Source of the DNA: Rufibacter roseolus
Lineage (GTDB): Bacteria > Bacteroidota > Bacteroidia > Cytophagales > Hymenobacteraceae
NCBI RefSeq assembly: GCF_017916365.1
Contig: NZ_JAFMSU010000003.1
Location: 868,001 to 932,000 of the forward strand
Length of the DNA stretch: 64,000 nucleotides
Direction: 5' to 3'
Positions within the stretch are counted from its first letter, which is position 1; each line of letters opens with the position of its first letter. Below, in pieces: positions 54,559 to 64,000 of the stretch. Under the pieces are notes generated by a model. It was not told where the DNA came from, ran no database searches, and was given only the letters and a program-made list of their open reading frames with translations. The position numbers and the translations under genes were made by a program.

Positions 54559-54720
54559 TCGTCCCCCTTTGGGGGTAGGGGGATGACAAAGCATTATCAA
54601 GATGGCGAAAGCTTTGGAATTGGAGCTAGGGCAACCACAAGGGATTGCCCCTACCAATACTCAAGAATGCAATGCTCTGCATGAGTAGTCATCCCCCTCC
54701 CCCCTTCAAAGGGGGACGAA
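54559..54720. mobile_element. MITE-like unit 2, inverted repeats of about 30 bp
   Basis: TTCGTCCCCCTTTGGGGG...GGGGGATGAC at the left is matched by an inverted copy at 54688-54720. Length (162 bp) and plan resemble unit 1 though the sequence differs. Confidence 0.65.
54627..54655. repeat. Hairpin TAGGGCAACCACAAGGG type inside unit 2
   Basis: TAGGGCAACC / GGATTGCCCCTA arms around CACAAGG. Very similar short palindromes are widely seen in cyanobacterial and Bacteroidota spacers. Confidence 0.55.
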
Positions 54721-54748
54721 ATGCGTGCTGAATAGATACAGAAGTTCC

Positions 54749-56065
54749 TTACTTCTTCAATGGGTTGTTCAGGTAATCAACGGCCAGATACGCCAGGGTG
54801 CGGACACCTAATTTCAGGCCGCTTTCGTCAATCATGAAGTCTGGGGTGTGGTGGGCTGGGATCTTGGTAGGGTCCTGGCCTTTGGTCATGCCGCCCACGA
54901 AGACGAATACGCCCGGTACTTTCTGCTGGTAGTAGGCGAAGTCCTCGGCGCCGGTCACGGCTTTGGTGAGCACCACATTTTGCTGGCCGGCCACGGTGTG
55001 TAACACGGGCAGCATGTGCGCTGTGAGGGCTTCGTGGTTATAGGTGATGGGCGTGTTCTTCACGATCTCCACCGTGGCGGTGGCACCGGCGCTGGCGGCA
55101 ATCATTTCGGCGGTGCGGCGTAGTTTCTCGTGGAGTTGGTCCTGCATTTTGGGGTCCAGGGCCCGGATGGTACCGATCATTTCCACCTCCTCGGGGATGA
55201 TGTTGGTTCTTACCCCGCCGTGGATGGCGCCTACCGTAATCACGGCGGCCTCGTTGGTGAGTTCCATCTGTCGGCTCACAATGGTCTGGATGCCGTTGAT
55301 GATCTGCGCCGATACCACAATGGGATCCACACTCATCCAAGGGTAGGCGCCGTGTGCCTGGCGGCCTTTCACCTTGATCTTGAAGTTATCGGAGCTGGCC
55401 ATGGTGCCCTGCGGACGGTATTTGAGGGTGCCCACCTCCGTGGCGGAGTTGATATGCAGTCCGAAGATGGCATCTACCTTGGGGTTCTCCAAAGCACCCT
55501 GGGCCACCATCACATCCGCGCCGCCTTCCTCGCCGGCAGGAGCACCTTCCTCAGCGGGTTGGAAGATGAATTTTACGGTGCCTTTGATATCTTTTTTGTT
55601 TTGGGCCAGGATCTCGGCGGCGCCCATGAGCATGGCTACGTGCGTGTCGTGGCCGCAGGCGTGCATCACGCCCACTTCCTGGTTGTTGAAGGTGGTGCGC
55701 ACTTTAGAGGCGAAAGGCAGGCTGTTGCGCTCGGTCACCGGCAGGGCATCCATATCGGCGCGGAGGGCCACCACGGGACCGGGCTGTCCGCCTTTCAAGA
55801 TACCGATGACGCCGGTTTTGGCCACTCCGGTTTTCACTTCCAGCCCCAGGCTCTTGAGGTGTTTGGCGATTTTCTCGGCGGTTTTCACCTCGCGGTTGCT
55901 GAGCTCGGGGTTCTGGTGGAAATCGCGGCGCCACTGGATGACTTTGGGCTCCAGTTTATTCGCGAGTTGGTCAATCTGGGCGTGCAGGTTAGGGGTTTGG
56001 GCGTGCGTTACCTGGGTAAGCGCCACTAGCGACAATGCCGCGGCCCATTTTTGGTAAAGGTTCAT
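54749..56065 (-). CDS. M20 family amidohydrolase, secreted (paralogue 2)
   Basis: A 438-residue exported metal hydrolase closely related to the gene at 47886-49208, same strand. Signal peptide ends near residue 16 of the mature start choice (LTQVTHAQT). Ligands in VGVMHACGHDTHVAM, FQPAEEG and PAHHTPDF are all present. I use the ATG at 56065 (MNLYQKW); the frame is open to a TTG at 56086. Different signal sequence and several surface differences from paralogue 1 suggest long separation. Substrate: N-acyl amino acids or similar. Confidence 0.9.
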   Translation of the reverse strand: MNLYQKWAAALSLVALTQVTHAQTPNLHAQIDQLANKLEPKVIQWRRDFHQNPELSNREVKTAEKIAKHLKSLGLEVKTGVAKTGVIGILKGGQPGPVVALRADMDALPVTERNSLPFASKVRTTFNNQEVGVMHACGHDTHVAMLMGAAEILAQNKKDIKGTVKFIFQPAEEGAPAGEEGGADVMVAQGALENPKVDAIFGLHINSATEVGTLKYRPQGTMASSDNFKIKVKGRQAHGAYPWMSVDPIVVSAQIINGIQTIVSRQMELTNEAAVITVGAIHGGVRTNIIPEEVEMIGTIRALDPKMQDQLHEKLRRTAEMIAASAGATATVEIVKNTPITYNHEALTAHMLPVLHTVAGQQNVVLTKAVTGAEDFAYYQQKVPGVFVFVGGMTKGQDPTKIPAHHTPDFMIDESGLKLGVRTLAYLAVDYLNNPLKK

Positions 56066-56139
56066 GTTTGGTAGAGGTAAATTCAAGAGTAAGAGCGGAA
56101 TGGGTAAAGGGTGAAACCGAGGCTTAAAAAGAAGCTTTC

Positions 56140-56175
56140 GTTTCAGACTTGTTTTCAGAAAAGAAGCCTATAAAC
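56140..56175. repeat. 36-nt palindromic element
   Basis: Begins GTTTCAGACTTGTTTTCAG and ends AAGCCTATAAAC. It lies between the divergent M20 paralogue 2 and M1-like genes. Confidence 0.8.
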
Positions 56176-56300
56176 ATCTAAAATAAGTGGTTACGCTGGC
56201 AAAACATAATCTACGGGGCAAGTTTGCAGAAGCTTTCCGGCAGAAGTCCGGCGTTATTCCGGGAAAATCGTACTTTTCAGCTAAATCCTTGATTCTGTCC

Positions 56301-59240
56301 ATGCGCCTTCGGCTTATTCTCCCCTTTTTGCTTTTATTTCCGATTTTCACCTTCGCTCAGAAGAAATACTGGCAGCAGGAGGTGCACTATACCATAGACG
56401 TGACGCTGGATGATGAACGGCACACGCTCACCGCCACCGAGCAGATTGAGTACGAGAACCACTCACCAGAGACGCTCACGTTTCTGTACTTCCACCTGTG
56501 GCCCAATGCTTACCAGGACCGAAGCACCGCTTTTGCGAAGCAGCAACTCTTGAATGATGAGGACGAATTCTACTTTTCTAAAAAGGAAGGACGCGGGGCT
56601 ATTTCAGGGCTGGATTTTAAAATAAATGGCCAAAACGTAAAGTGGGAACTGGATGCCCAAAACCCGGACATCGCGAAGATTACCTTGAACCAGCCGCTGG
56701 TGCCGGGCGAGCGCATTACCATCAGCACGCCGTTCCAGGTGAAGCTGCCGGAATCTTTTTCCAGATTGGGACACGTAGGGCAGTCTTACCAGATTTCGCA
56801 GTGGTACCCAAAACCGGCGGTGTTTGACCAGAAAGGCTGGCACCCGATGCCGTACCTGGACCAGGGCGAGTTCTATTCGGAGTTCGGGTCGTTTGATGTG
56901 CGCATCACGCTGCCGGCCAACTACACGGTGGGTGCCACCGGCGAACTGCAGAACCCCGCTGAGCGCGCCCGCATGGATAGCCTGGCCCAACTTACTGGTA
57001 ACCGAAAGTCGTTTGACAATACCGACCTGGATTTCCCGGTCTCTTCAGGCAAAACCAAAACCCTGCGCTACAAACAAGACCGCATCCATGATTTCGCGTG
57101 GTTCGCCGATAAACGCTTCAACGTGCTCAAAAGTCAGGTCACGCTGCCTTACTCCAAACGCGCCGTGACCACCTGGCTGCTGTTCACGAACCGGGAGGCC
57201 GAGCAATGGGTTGAAAGGGCGCACGAGATCAACGATGCCGTGTACTCCTATTCCCTGTGGCTGGGCGATTACCCTTACTCCCAAGTTACCGCGGTAGACG
57301 CAGCTTTGAGCGCCGGCGAAGGCATGGAATACCCCATGGTAACGGTGACGGAGCCGGAGGCCATTATCCACGAGGTGGGTCATAACTGGTTTTACGGCAT
57401 CCTGGGCAGCAACGAGCGCGCGCATCCTTGGCTGGACGAGGGCATCAATTCTTACTACGAGTTCCGGACAAAGGCGCGACGCAACCCGTATGCGGGCATG
57501 GTCTCCAGCGAGGTGAACCAGAATGCCTTCGGGAAGTTTTTCGGGGTGGATGATCTGCCCCCGGCCGCCATTGACAACCCAGCCTATTTATCCTCGGCCA
57601 GCCGCGGCTTGGACCAACCGGTGACCGCCCCGGCGACTCAGTTCAGGATGCTCAACTACGGCACTGTCGTTTACCTCAAAACAGCGCAGCTGTTCCAGTA
57701 CCTGGAGAAGTACTTGGGCACCGCCCACTTTGACAGCGCCATGCACACCTATTACCGCCAATGGCAGTTCAAGCATCCCTACCCCGAGGACCTGCAAGCC
57801 GTGCTGGAGAGATCCACGGGCGAAAAGCTGGATTGGTTTTTCAGGGACCTTCTGCCTTCCACCGCCATCCCGGATGCGCACCTCCAAACCGTTACCTCTT
57901 CCGGTGGATCTACCCAGGCAACCGTGCGGCACACCGGCAAACTAGCTTTACCCATACAAGTAACCGCGCTGGACGCTAGGGGAAAAACGCTGGAATCGCA
58001 TTGGACTAAGCCGGGCGAAAAAGAACAGACTGTCACCTTCACAAATTCAGGTATTGACCGCGTTGTGTTAGATCCTGAGTATATATTCCCGGAGCTGGAC
58101 CGCCGCGATAACCAGTACCGTTTAGGCCGTCTTTTTACGAAAAGTGAGCCGATACGATTTCAGCCTTTTCTCAGCGCAGACCGGATAGACCAGAAACAAA
58201 TCTTCGTGGCTCCATCGCTGGGGTATAACACTCTTGATGGTTTCCAACTGGGGGCTGCCTTTTACAACTCGTTTCTTACGGAACATAAACTCAATTACGT
58301 GATCATGCCGATGTACGGGTTGGGGAGCAATCGTCTGACTGGCCTGGCCGATGTCAAGTTCAGGATTCCGGCGCAAGGCTTTCTGCGGAAGTTGGAACTG
58401 GGTGTGCTGGGCCAGCGGTTTGCTAACTTCCACAGCATCGCGCCTAGTTTAACGTTTTACAACCGATTGCACGGCCCCAGCACATTCCGCCAGCAGCTTT
58501 CCCTGAGCTGGCATTTTGTGAAGGATGACTTGTTTCCCGATTTCCAGGCACCCCGAGTAGCCTATCAACTCTCTACCAAAAATGCGGTGAGCGGTACCCA
58601 AGTAAACCTGGATGCCACCCTATTCCAATACCAAGCTATTTCCACTTCGCCTATTTCCTTAACAGACGAGGGGCGCACGACTTTCCGGCCGCTTAGGCTC
58701 AGGCTTTCTCTGGATAACTGGCACAAGTACCGGCCCGATAAAGAAATCAGGCTACGGGCTTTTGCGGGGTTCATAACCAACAACGACCAATTGAACAGCC
58801 CGTTCTACTTGGGTCTGGCCGGCAGCCCCGATTTCCTGAAGCAGACGCCGTTCTTTAACCGCACCGAGATGCCCACCACCTCATCGGGCGGCCCCGCGGC
58901 CATCCGGCAGACCGATCGGCAGGACGGTGGTTTCCGCAACGGGGTGCCCGTAGTGAGCCAGGAATGGCTGGCCGCCCTCAACCTCACCGCCGATTTACCG
59001 GTGACGCCCTTCGCCATGTACCTGGACCTGGGCCGCGTGCAGGAGCAGGATAAACTGTTCTATGGCACGGGTCTGCAGCTTTCCTTTTTCCGGAACGCAC
59101 TCCAGATTTACTTTCCGGTGGCGGGCAGCAACTACACCTCAGACCTCCCCAGAAACTTCAAAGAATTTAGAAACAGCATCAGGTACTCGTTGAATCTGCA
59201 AAGACTTAACCCCTTCCGATTGCTGGACGAACTGCAGTAG
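56301..59240 (+). CDS. M1 family zinc metallopeptidase, secreted
   Basis: A 979-residue exported peptidase. The zinc motif HEVGH is at about 357-361 with the third ligand Glu380 (HEVGHNWFYG then PWLDEGI), preceded by GEGMEYPMV in place of the usual GAMEN, typical of a Bacteroidota M1 branch. Catalytic N-terminal half; the C-terminal half (about 600-979) is strand-rich and ends like an outer-membrane barrel (aromatic residues at alternating places), suggesting surface location. Start ATG at 56301 (MRLRLILPFLLL signal, cleavage near FAQ); the frame is open back to 56187, but a signal peptide directly after 56301 argues for this start. An octamer array begins 3 nt after the stop. Confidence 0.87.
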   Translation: MRLRLILPFLLLFPIFTFAQKKYWQQEVHYTIDVTLDDERHTLTATEQIEYENHSPETLTFLYFHLWPNAYQDRSTAFAKQQLLNDEDEFYFSKKEGRGAISGLDFKINGQNVKWELDAQNPDIAKITLNQPLVPGERITISTPFQVKLPESFSRLGHVGQSYQISQWYPKPAVFDQKGWHPMPYLDQGEFYSEFGSFDVRITLPANYTVGATGELQNPAERARMDSLAQLTGNRKSFDNTDLDFPVSSGKTKTLRYKQDRIHDFAWFADKRFNVLKSQVTLPYSKRAVTTWLLFTNREAEQWVERAHEINDAVYSYSLWLGDYPYSQVTAVDAALSAGEGMEYPMVTVTEPEAIIHEVGHNWFYGILGSNERAHPWLDEGINSYYEFRTKARRNPYAGMVSSEVNQNAFGKFFGVDDLPPAAIDNPAYLSSASRGLDQPVTAPATQFRMLNYGTVVYLKTAQLFQYLEKYLGTAHFDSAMHTYYRQWQFKHPYPEDLQAVLERSTGEKLDWFFRDLLPSTAIPDAHLQTVTSSGGSTQATVRHTGKLALPIQVTALDARGKTLESHWTKPGEKEQTVTFTNSGIDRVVLDPEYIFPELDRRDNQYRLGRLFTKSEPIRFQPFLSADRIDQKQIFVAPSLGYNTLDGFQLGAAFYNSFLTEHKLNYVIMPMYGLGSNRLTGLADVKFRIPAQGFLRKLELGVLGQRFANFHSIAPSLTFYNRLHGPSTFRQQLSLSWHFVKDDLFPDFQAPRVAYQLSTKNAVSGTQVNLDATLFQYQAISTSPISLTDEGRTTFRPLRLRLSLDNWHKYRPDKEIRLRAFAGFITNNDQLNSPFYLGLAGSPDFLKQTPFFNRTEMPTTSSGGPAAIRQTDRQDGGFRNGVPVVSQEWLAALNLTADLPVTPFAMYLDLGRVQEQDKLFYGTGLQLSFFRNALQIYFPVAGSNYTSDLPRNFKEFRNSIRYSLNLQRLNPFRLLDELQ

Positions 59241-59242
59241 TA

Positions 59243-59296
59243 AATGAGTGAATGAGTGGATGAAAGATTGAGTGAATGAGTGGTTGGGAGAATGGG
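59243..59296. repeat. Octamer tandem array (AATGAGTG) after a stop codon
   Basis: About six units such as AATGAGTG, AATGAGTG, GATGAAAG, ATTGAGTG, AATGAGTG, GTTGGGAG. Same unit type as at 28650, also placed directly after a stop codon. Confidence 0.7.
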
Positions 59297-59343
59297 CAGG
59301 AGAGTCTAAAAAGGGAGATTTCTGGTTCTGCTGGAAAGAATCC

Positions 59344-59379
59344 GTTTTTTAGCTATCTTACAGAAAACAGGCTTATAAC
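59344..59379. repeat. 36-nt palindromic element
   Basis: Begins GTTTTTTAGCTATCTTAC and ends CAGGCTTATAAC. 22 nt before the pyrophosphatase-like start at 59402. Confidence 0.75.
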
Positions 59380-59401
59380 GCCGCCACTTCCTGCTACCAC
59401 C

Positions 59402-60007
59402 ATGCCCTTTACCATAACTACTTATTGGCCGCTTCCGCTGCTTCTCCTGGCATTTCTCTGCCTCAGTTGTAAACCCAATTACCGTGAACTCCCGGCCATC
59501 ACCGAGACCAAGCACTGGCAGGCGGTGGTGGAAACGCCCTCAGGCTCCACCATGCCGCAGGTGTATGATGCGCAGGAGAAAAAGTTTGTGCCGCAACTGG
59601 AGGCCGGGCAGCCCCGCAAGCTGGAGTTTCTGCCATACCCCGGCAACGAGGGTTTTATTCCGTCCACGCTGATTGATTCTGTGGATGGCAAGCAGGCGGG
59701 TCCGCTGCCGGTGGTGATTCTGTGCAACCAGAAAGAACCGGGTACGGTGCTGGAGATTCTGCCGGTGGGCGTGATGATCCTGGAAAGCGAAGGCGAACTG
59801 AGGAACCTGGTGGTGGCGGTGCCGGCGCGGCCCAGTGAGCAGACCATCTCGCCCAACTCCTTCAGTGATTTCTCGGCCCGTTACCCAGCGGTCAAGAAGA
59901 TTCTGGAGCAATGGTACCTCAACGTGAATCCGCGGCAACCCACCCGCTTATCGGCTTGGAAAGACGAGGCCTTCGCCGATAGGCTCATCCAACAGGGGGT
60001 GCAGTAA
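59402..60007 (+). CDS. Inorganic pyrophosphatase-like lipoprotein with degraded active site
   Basis: A 201-residue exported protein with a lipoprotein-type signal (cysteine at about residue 23, LCLSC). The mature part follows family I inorganic pyrophosphatase in order and spacing: YPGNEGFIPSTL (enzyme form has NYGFIP), then DSVDGKQAGPLPVVIL where the enzyme has DGDPxD, then ILPVGVMILESEGELRNLVVAVP where the enzyme has an aspartate-rich DEGxxD. Most metal-binding aspartates of DGDPxD and DxxxD are missing, so catalysis is unlikely. I use the ATG at 59402; upstream the frame runs through octamer and palindrome repeats. It could bind phosphate compounds or act as a scaffold. Confidence 0.75.
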   Translation: MPFTITTYWPLPLLLLAFLCLSCKPNYRELPAITETKHWQAVVETPSGSTMPQVYDAQEKKFVPQLEAGQPRKLEFLPYPGNEGFIPSTLIDSVDGKQAGPLPVVILCNQKEPGTVLEILPVGVMILESEGELRNLVVAVPARPSEQTISPNSFSDFSARYPAVKKILEQWYLNVNPRQPTRLSAWKDEAFADRLIQQGVQ

Positions 60008-60015
60008 CGCTCTCT

Positions 60016-60051
60016 GTTTTGGGCCTTGTTTTGGAAAATCGGGCTTAAAAC
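60016..60051. repeat. 36-nt palindromic element near a stop codon
   Basis: Begins GTTTTGGGCCTTGTTTTG and ends CGGGCTTAAAAC. Eight bases after the stop at 60007. Confidence 0.85.
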
Positions 60052-60138
60052 AACTTTGGGCCGCTTTGGTCTGCCGGGGTGCTTTTGCAAAACGCATTTT
60101 CCTAAAGTCGTCACAATTCCTAACTTCGCTCTCTATAG

Positions 60139-61812
<1,674 letters not shown>

Positions 61813-61838
61813 GCGTTTATCTTGTAAAATCCTCCTGA

Positions 61839-61884
61839 ATTCATTCTGGTTATCTATTCTAAAGAACGGATAACTGGAATGAAT
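61839..61884. terminator. Imperfect hairpin after pgi, possible terminator
   Basis: Arms ATTCATTCTGGTTATC and GGATAACTGGAATGAAT pair at 15 of 17 positions around a 13-nt loop, then ATCTTTTTA. Works plausibly as a weak terminator. Confidence 0.5.
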
Positions 61885-61917
61885 ATCTTTTTATATTCTA
61901 GTTGGCACAAATAAGTA

Positions 61918-62652
61918 ATGAATAAAGAAGAACAGACTTGGTGGGGAGTATTTCTGGTAATCCCGATGATTTTTGGATACAATCTGGCAGATGCTCTGGC
62001 ACCAGATGATAAAACGGAATTTCTGTATGCCGCCCTTTTTGGCGGTGCTGGAGCTCTGATGGGTGCAGGTATTTATTATCTCATGAAAGACAAAAGCAAA
62101 GGTTTAAAAATCGCCTCAGCAACTGGACTTTTCGCTGTAGGTATACTCGCTCTTTACTGGGCAGTCTCACAACCTACAGATGAGGAAATTCTGAACACAG
62201 ATTGGGTTACACAGACCATTGGTGAGGTGCAGTTCGACAGCCCTGAGAAACTCACTTTACGAACTTCGGAAATTCCCGCGTCAGCAAAGTGGTTTTATAA
62301 AGAGATGAAGCTCTACTCTGATGGAAAAAATGACAGGCTTACTACCTTCCTAGACTCCAAAATTACAGTTGACACTTTGGCTATTGCGGACGCATACTCC
62401 AACGCACTGGAAAGTATGCTCAAGAAACACAGCATTAATCCAGCAAAGCTGAAACTAAAGACATTTTCATCCGACGAGGAAGAAATTTCAGCAATGTTCA
62501 CCTTTGATCTGAATGGCGAGACGGTTAACGGCTATGGGCATATGTTCAAAAAAGGGGAAGTACTGGAATCAGTTTGGCTAATGCCTGTAACAAAGGGCTT
62601 CTCCAAAGAATACATTGAGGAATTTGAAGCGGGGATAATTCCAAATTATTAA
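61918..62652 (+). CDS. Membrane protein of unknown function
   Basis: A 244-residue protein. The first 80 residues hold three hydrophobic segments (WGVFLVIPMIFGYNL, LYAALFGGAGALMGAGIYYL, ATGLFAVGILALYWAV), the rest is a soluble mixed domain with two Lys/Asp-rich strands and the ending LMPVTKGFSKEYIEEFEAG. I do not recognise a family. Composition is more AT-rich than pgi before it. The ATG has no ribosome binding site. Confidence 0.6.
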   Translation: MNKEEQTWWGVFLVIPMIFGYNLADALAPDDKTEFLYAALFGGAGALMGAGIYYLMKDKSKGLKIASATGLFAVGILALYWAVSQPTDEEILNTDWVTQTIGEVQFDSPEKLTLRTSEIPASAKWFYKEMKLYSDGKNDRLTTFLDSKITVDTLAIADAYSNALESMLKKHSINPAKLKLKTFSSDEEEISAMFTFDLNGETVNGYGHMFKKGEVLESVWLMPVTKGFSKEYIEEFEAGIIPNY

Positions 62653-62765
62653 TAGAAAATACTTGTGCTATCAAAGTGCATAAGCCATGCTCCAGTCAAC
62701 AGGTTAGCCATTGTTAAAACGGGACTATAACCAAATATCAACACTCAAATCCTACTTCTCTCACC

Positions 62766-63281
62766 ATGCCTCCCATCCACTTCAACACTCATATTGGTAA
62801 ACTAGAGTACCTCATGGGCACCCATTACCTGGAGATTCCGGCGGAGGTGGTGCAGAAACTGGGCGGCAAGTTCAACGTGCGGCTGCTAGTCACGGTGAAC
62901 AACGCGCTCACTTACCAGGGCGGCATAGTGGCGCTGGGTCAGGGCCTAGGCTACATCACGCTGACCAAACAGCGCCTGAAACAACTGGGTCTGAAAGAAG
63001 GCAGTCCGGTCACCGTAACTTTAGAAAAAGACGAAAGCCAGTACGGCACGCCCGTGCCGGAGGAACTCACCGAACTCTTCCGGCAGGATGACGAAGGCAA
63101 AGTCCGTTTTGACCAACTAAAACCCGGCATGCAGCGCTACATCATCCAGCACGTAGCGGCGGTGAAAAGCTCCCAACTCCGCATAGACCGGTCCATCCTG
63201 CTTATTGAAAACCTGAAGCACTTAAAACCCGGTAAAGAAACTTTTCGGGAGATTCTGGGACTGGAGAAACGGGAGGCATAA
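62766..63281 (+). CDS. DUF1905/YdeI-OmdA family protein
   Basis: A 171-residue cytoplasmic protein. The N-terminal half is the DUF1905 barrel (LEIPAEVVQKLGGKFNVRLLVTVN), and the C-terminal half is the YdeI/OmpD-associated helical domain (FDQLKPGMQRYIIQHVAAVKSSQLRIDRS). Relatives are linked with envelope or antimicrobial-stress phenotypes in some bacteria; the mechanism is unknown. A heptamer array starts a few bases after its stop. Confidence 0.8.
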   Translation: MPPIHFNTHIGKLEYLMGTHYLEIPAEVVQKLGGKFNVRLLVTVNNALTYQGGIVALGQGLGYITLTKQRLKQLGLKEGSPVTVTLEKDESQYGTPVPEELTELFRQDDEGKVRFDQLKPGMQRYIIQHVAAVKSSQLRIDRSILLIENLKHLKPGKETFREILGLEKREA

Positions 63282-63285
63282 TTGC

Positions 63286-63320
63286 GAGTCCTGAGTTCTG
63301 AGTCTTGAGTTTTGAGTCGA
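63286..63320. repeat. Heptamer tandem array after a stop codon
   Basis: Units GAGTCCT, GAGTTCT, GAGTCTT, GAGTTTT, GAGTCGA with a conserved GAGT. Four bases after the stop at 63281. Confidence 0.75.
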
Positions 63321-63336
63321 AGTGGAATAGGCAGGT

Positions 63337-63371
63337 GTTTAGGGGCCATTTTCTGAAAACGGGTCTGAAAT
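63337..63371. repeat. 35-nt copy of the palindromic element
   Basis: Begins GTTTAGGGGCCATTTTCTG and ends CGGGTCTGAAAT. Last base differs from the usual C. Confidence 0.75.
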
Positions 63372-63376
63372 GCCTG

Positions 63377-63408
63377 TACCCACCCCTGCCCTTCCCAGGG
63401 GGGATTTT
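63377..63408. repeat. GC-rich hairpin repeat (ACCCACCCC family)
   Basis: TACCCACCCCTGCCCTTCC then CAGGGGGGATTTTC. Related to 8443, 23539, 47793. Confidence 0.6.
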
Positions 63409-63448
63409 CTTCTAATGTACTACCGCTCAATGTTGGTTAATTTTGTAG

Positions 63449-63468
63449 AGACAAGGCATGCCTTGTCT
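63449..63468. repeat. Perfect 20-bp palindrome AGACAAGGCA type
   Basis: AGACAAGGCA / TGCCTTGTCT. Preceded by GTAG it resembles the GTAGAGAC...GTCTCTAC palindromes scattered in cyanobacteria and Bacteroidota. Confidence 0.6.
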
Positions 63469-63502
63469 TTTGCACGCATTTCCTCTTTTCCACCATCTCG
63501 TT

Positions 63503-63538
63503 CTTTCTGCCTGATTTTCCTAAAAACAGGCCCAAAAC
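63503..63538. repeat. 36-nt palindromic element, edge variant
   Basis: Begins CTTTCTGCCTGATTTTCC and ends CAGGCCCAAAAC. Confidence 0.7.
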
Positions 63539-63576
63539 GATTCAGAAAACTTTCCTCCTTTCCCCGCTGCCTGCCG

Positions 63577-63585
63577 TACCTTTGG
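63577..63585 (+). promoter_or_regulatory. -7 promoter box TACCTTTGG for the HAD gene
   Basis: TAnnTTTG match 29 nt before the ATG at 63614. Confidence 0.65.
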
Positions 63586-63613
63586 AGGAACAAACAACCG
63601 CATTCCTTACCGC

Positions 63614-64000
63614 ATGAACATCCGCGCCATTTGCTCCGATATTGACGGAACGCTGCTTAACAGTGACCGGGAGCTTTCCCAAAGAACCATTGACACCATT
63701 CAACGCTTAGATAAAAACCTGCCCTTTATCATGGCCTCGGCTAGAATGCCCAGCGCTGTGCGCCATCTGCAGGAACAACTGGGCATTCTGCACCACCCTA
63801 TGATCTGCTTCAACGGCGGTTACGTGCTGCTCTACGATGACTCCACCCAGGAGCCCCGCGTGCTGGACACCGTGCAGATTCCGGCCTCGGTGTGCCTGGA
63901 GATTGCCCAGTTGGCCCAGGGCACCAGCATCAACGTGAGTCTATACCAGAACGATGACTGGCACGCGCCGCAGGATGACCAGTGGACCCAGCGCGAGATC
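63614..64000 (+). CDS. HAD superfamily Cof-type phosphatase, 5' part only
   Basis: The first 129 residues of a protein that runs off the right edge. The catalytic motif DIDGTLL at about 9-15 (nucleophile Asp9) and the second motif MASARMPSAV (about 45-54) are those of Cof-like HAD hydrolases, which remove phosphate from sugar phosphates, flavin or pyridoxal phosphate. The cap domain begins after FNGGYVLLY. Which substrate is used cannot be judged here. Confidence 0.88.
   Translation, partial: MNIRAICSDIDGTLLNSDRELSQRTIDTIQRLDKNLPFIMASARMPSAVRHLQEQLGILHHPMICFNGGYVLLYDDSTQEPRVLDTVQIPASVCLEIAQLAQGTSINVSLYQNDDWHAPQDDQWTQREI

Larger units (their letters stand above)
54144..54748. other. Repeat nest of about 600 bp, no gene
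   Basis: Between the thiamine-diphosphate enzyme and M20 paralogue 2. It contains a possible stretched palindrome at 54181-54225, two MITE-like inverted-repeat units (54231-54392 and 54559-54720), one 36-nt palindrome and one widespread-type hairpin (54627-54655). Confidence 0.7.

Overview
The window looks like a chromosomal stretch of a Bacteroidota bacterium of the order Cytophagales, most likely family Hymenobacteraceae; a Rufibacter-like genus is a guess from protein style. The signs are type IX secretion (T9SS) C-terminal sorting domains on two large secreted proteins, -7 promoter boxes of the Bacteroidota form TAnnTTTG, few Shine-Dalgarno sequences, several TTG starts, and typical gene neighbourhoods such as amidase/MlaD divergent from LptD and rpsP-rimM-trmD-rplS. 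There are no rRNA, tRNA, prophage, insertion sequence or CRISPR features.

Layout. 0-10 kb: a cut-off GNAT acetyltransferase, an M16 protease, a lipoprotein M57-like metalloprotease, a T9SS subtilase, an alanine-type aminotransferase, a SirB1-like transglutaminase-fold protein and an acyl-CoA carboxylase beta subunit. 10-15 kb: envelope genes (MlaD-family protein and cell-wall amidase on the minus strand, LptD-like protein on the plus strand). 15-20.8 kb: panB, an RluA-type pseudouridine synthase, a fatty acid desaturase, a DUF418 membrane protein and an EptA-like sulfatase-fold enzyme. 21-23.3 kb: ribosomal protein and tRNA modification operon. 23.8-25.6 kb: a DUF1259 protein and a CBS-domain protein. 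25.7-40.7 kb: a complete respiratory complex I operon, nuoA, B, C/D fused, E, F, G, H, I, J, K, L, M, N. 41-45.8 kb: an AT-rich accessory block with a Crp-type regulator, a small secreted protein and a 1055-residue T9SS surface protein with two nearly identical GC-rich PA14-like domains. 46-56 kb: an SDR enzyme, an ATP-grasp protein, two M20 amidohydrolase paralogues flanking an AT-rich trio of secreted unknowns and a thiamine-diphosphate enzyme. 56-64 kb: an M1-like peptidase, a pyrophosphatase-like lipoprotein with a degraded active site, pgi, an unknown membrane protein, a YdeI/OmdA-type protein and a cut-off HAD phosphatase.

The most unusual thing is in the spacers. I found 25 copies of an imperfect palindrome, 21 of them exactly 36 nt and the rest 35 or edge variants, starting GTTTT and ending AAAAC with inner GGCCTG/CAGGCC-like arms. 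They are scattered singly, nearly always between genes, often within 15 nt of a start or stop codon. One lies inside a coding region, one supplies a stop codon, two start in the T-run of a terminator and two interrupt the complex I operon. They are absent from the AT-rich blocks, which fits later arrival of those blocks. The spacers also hold 7- and 8-nt period tandem repeats placed directly after stop codons, GC-rich short hairpins, and two MITE-like inverted-repeat units of about 162 bp next to each other at 54.2-54.7 kb. I do not know a described element that matches the 36-nt family.
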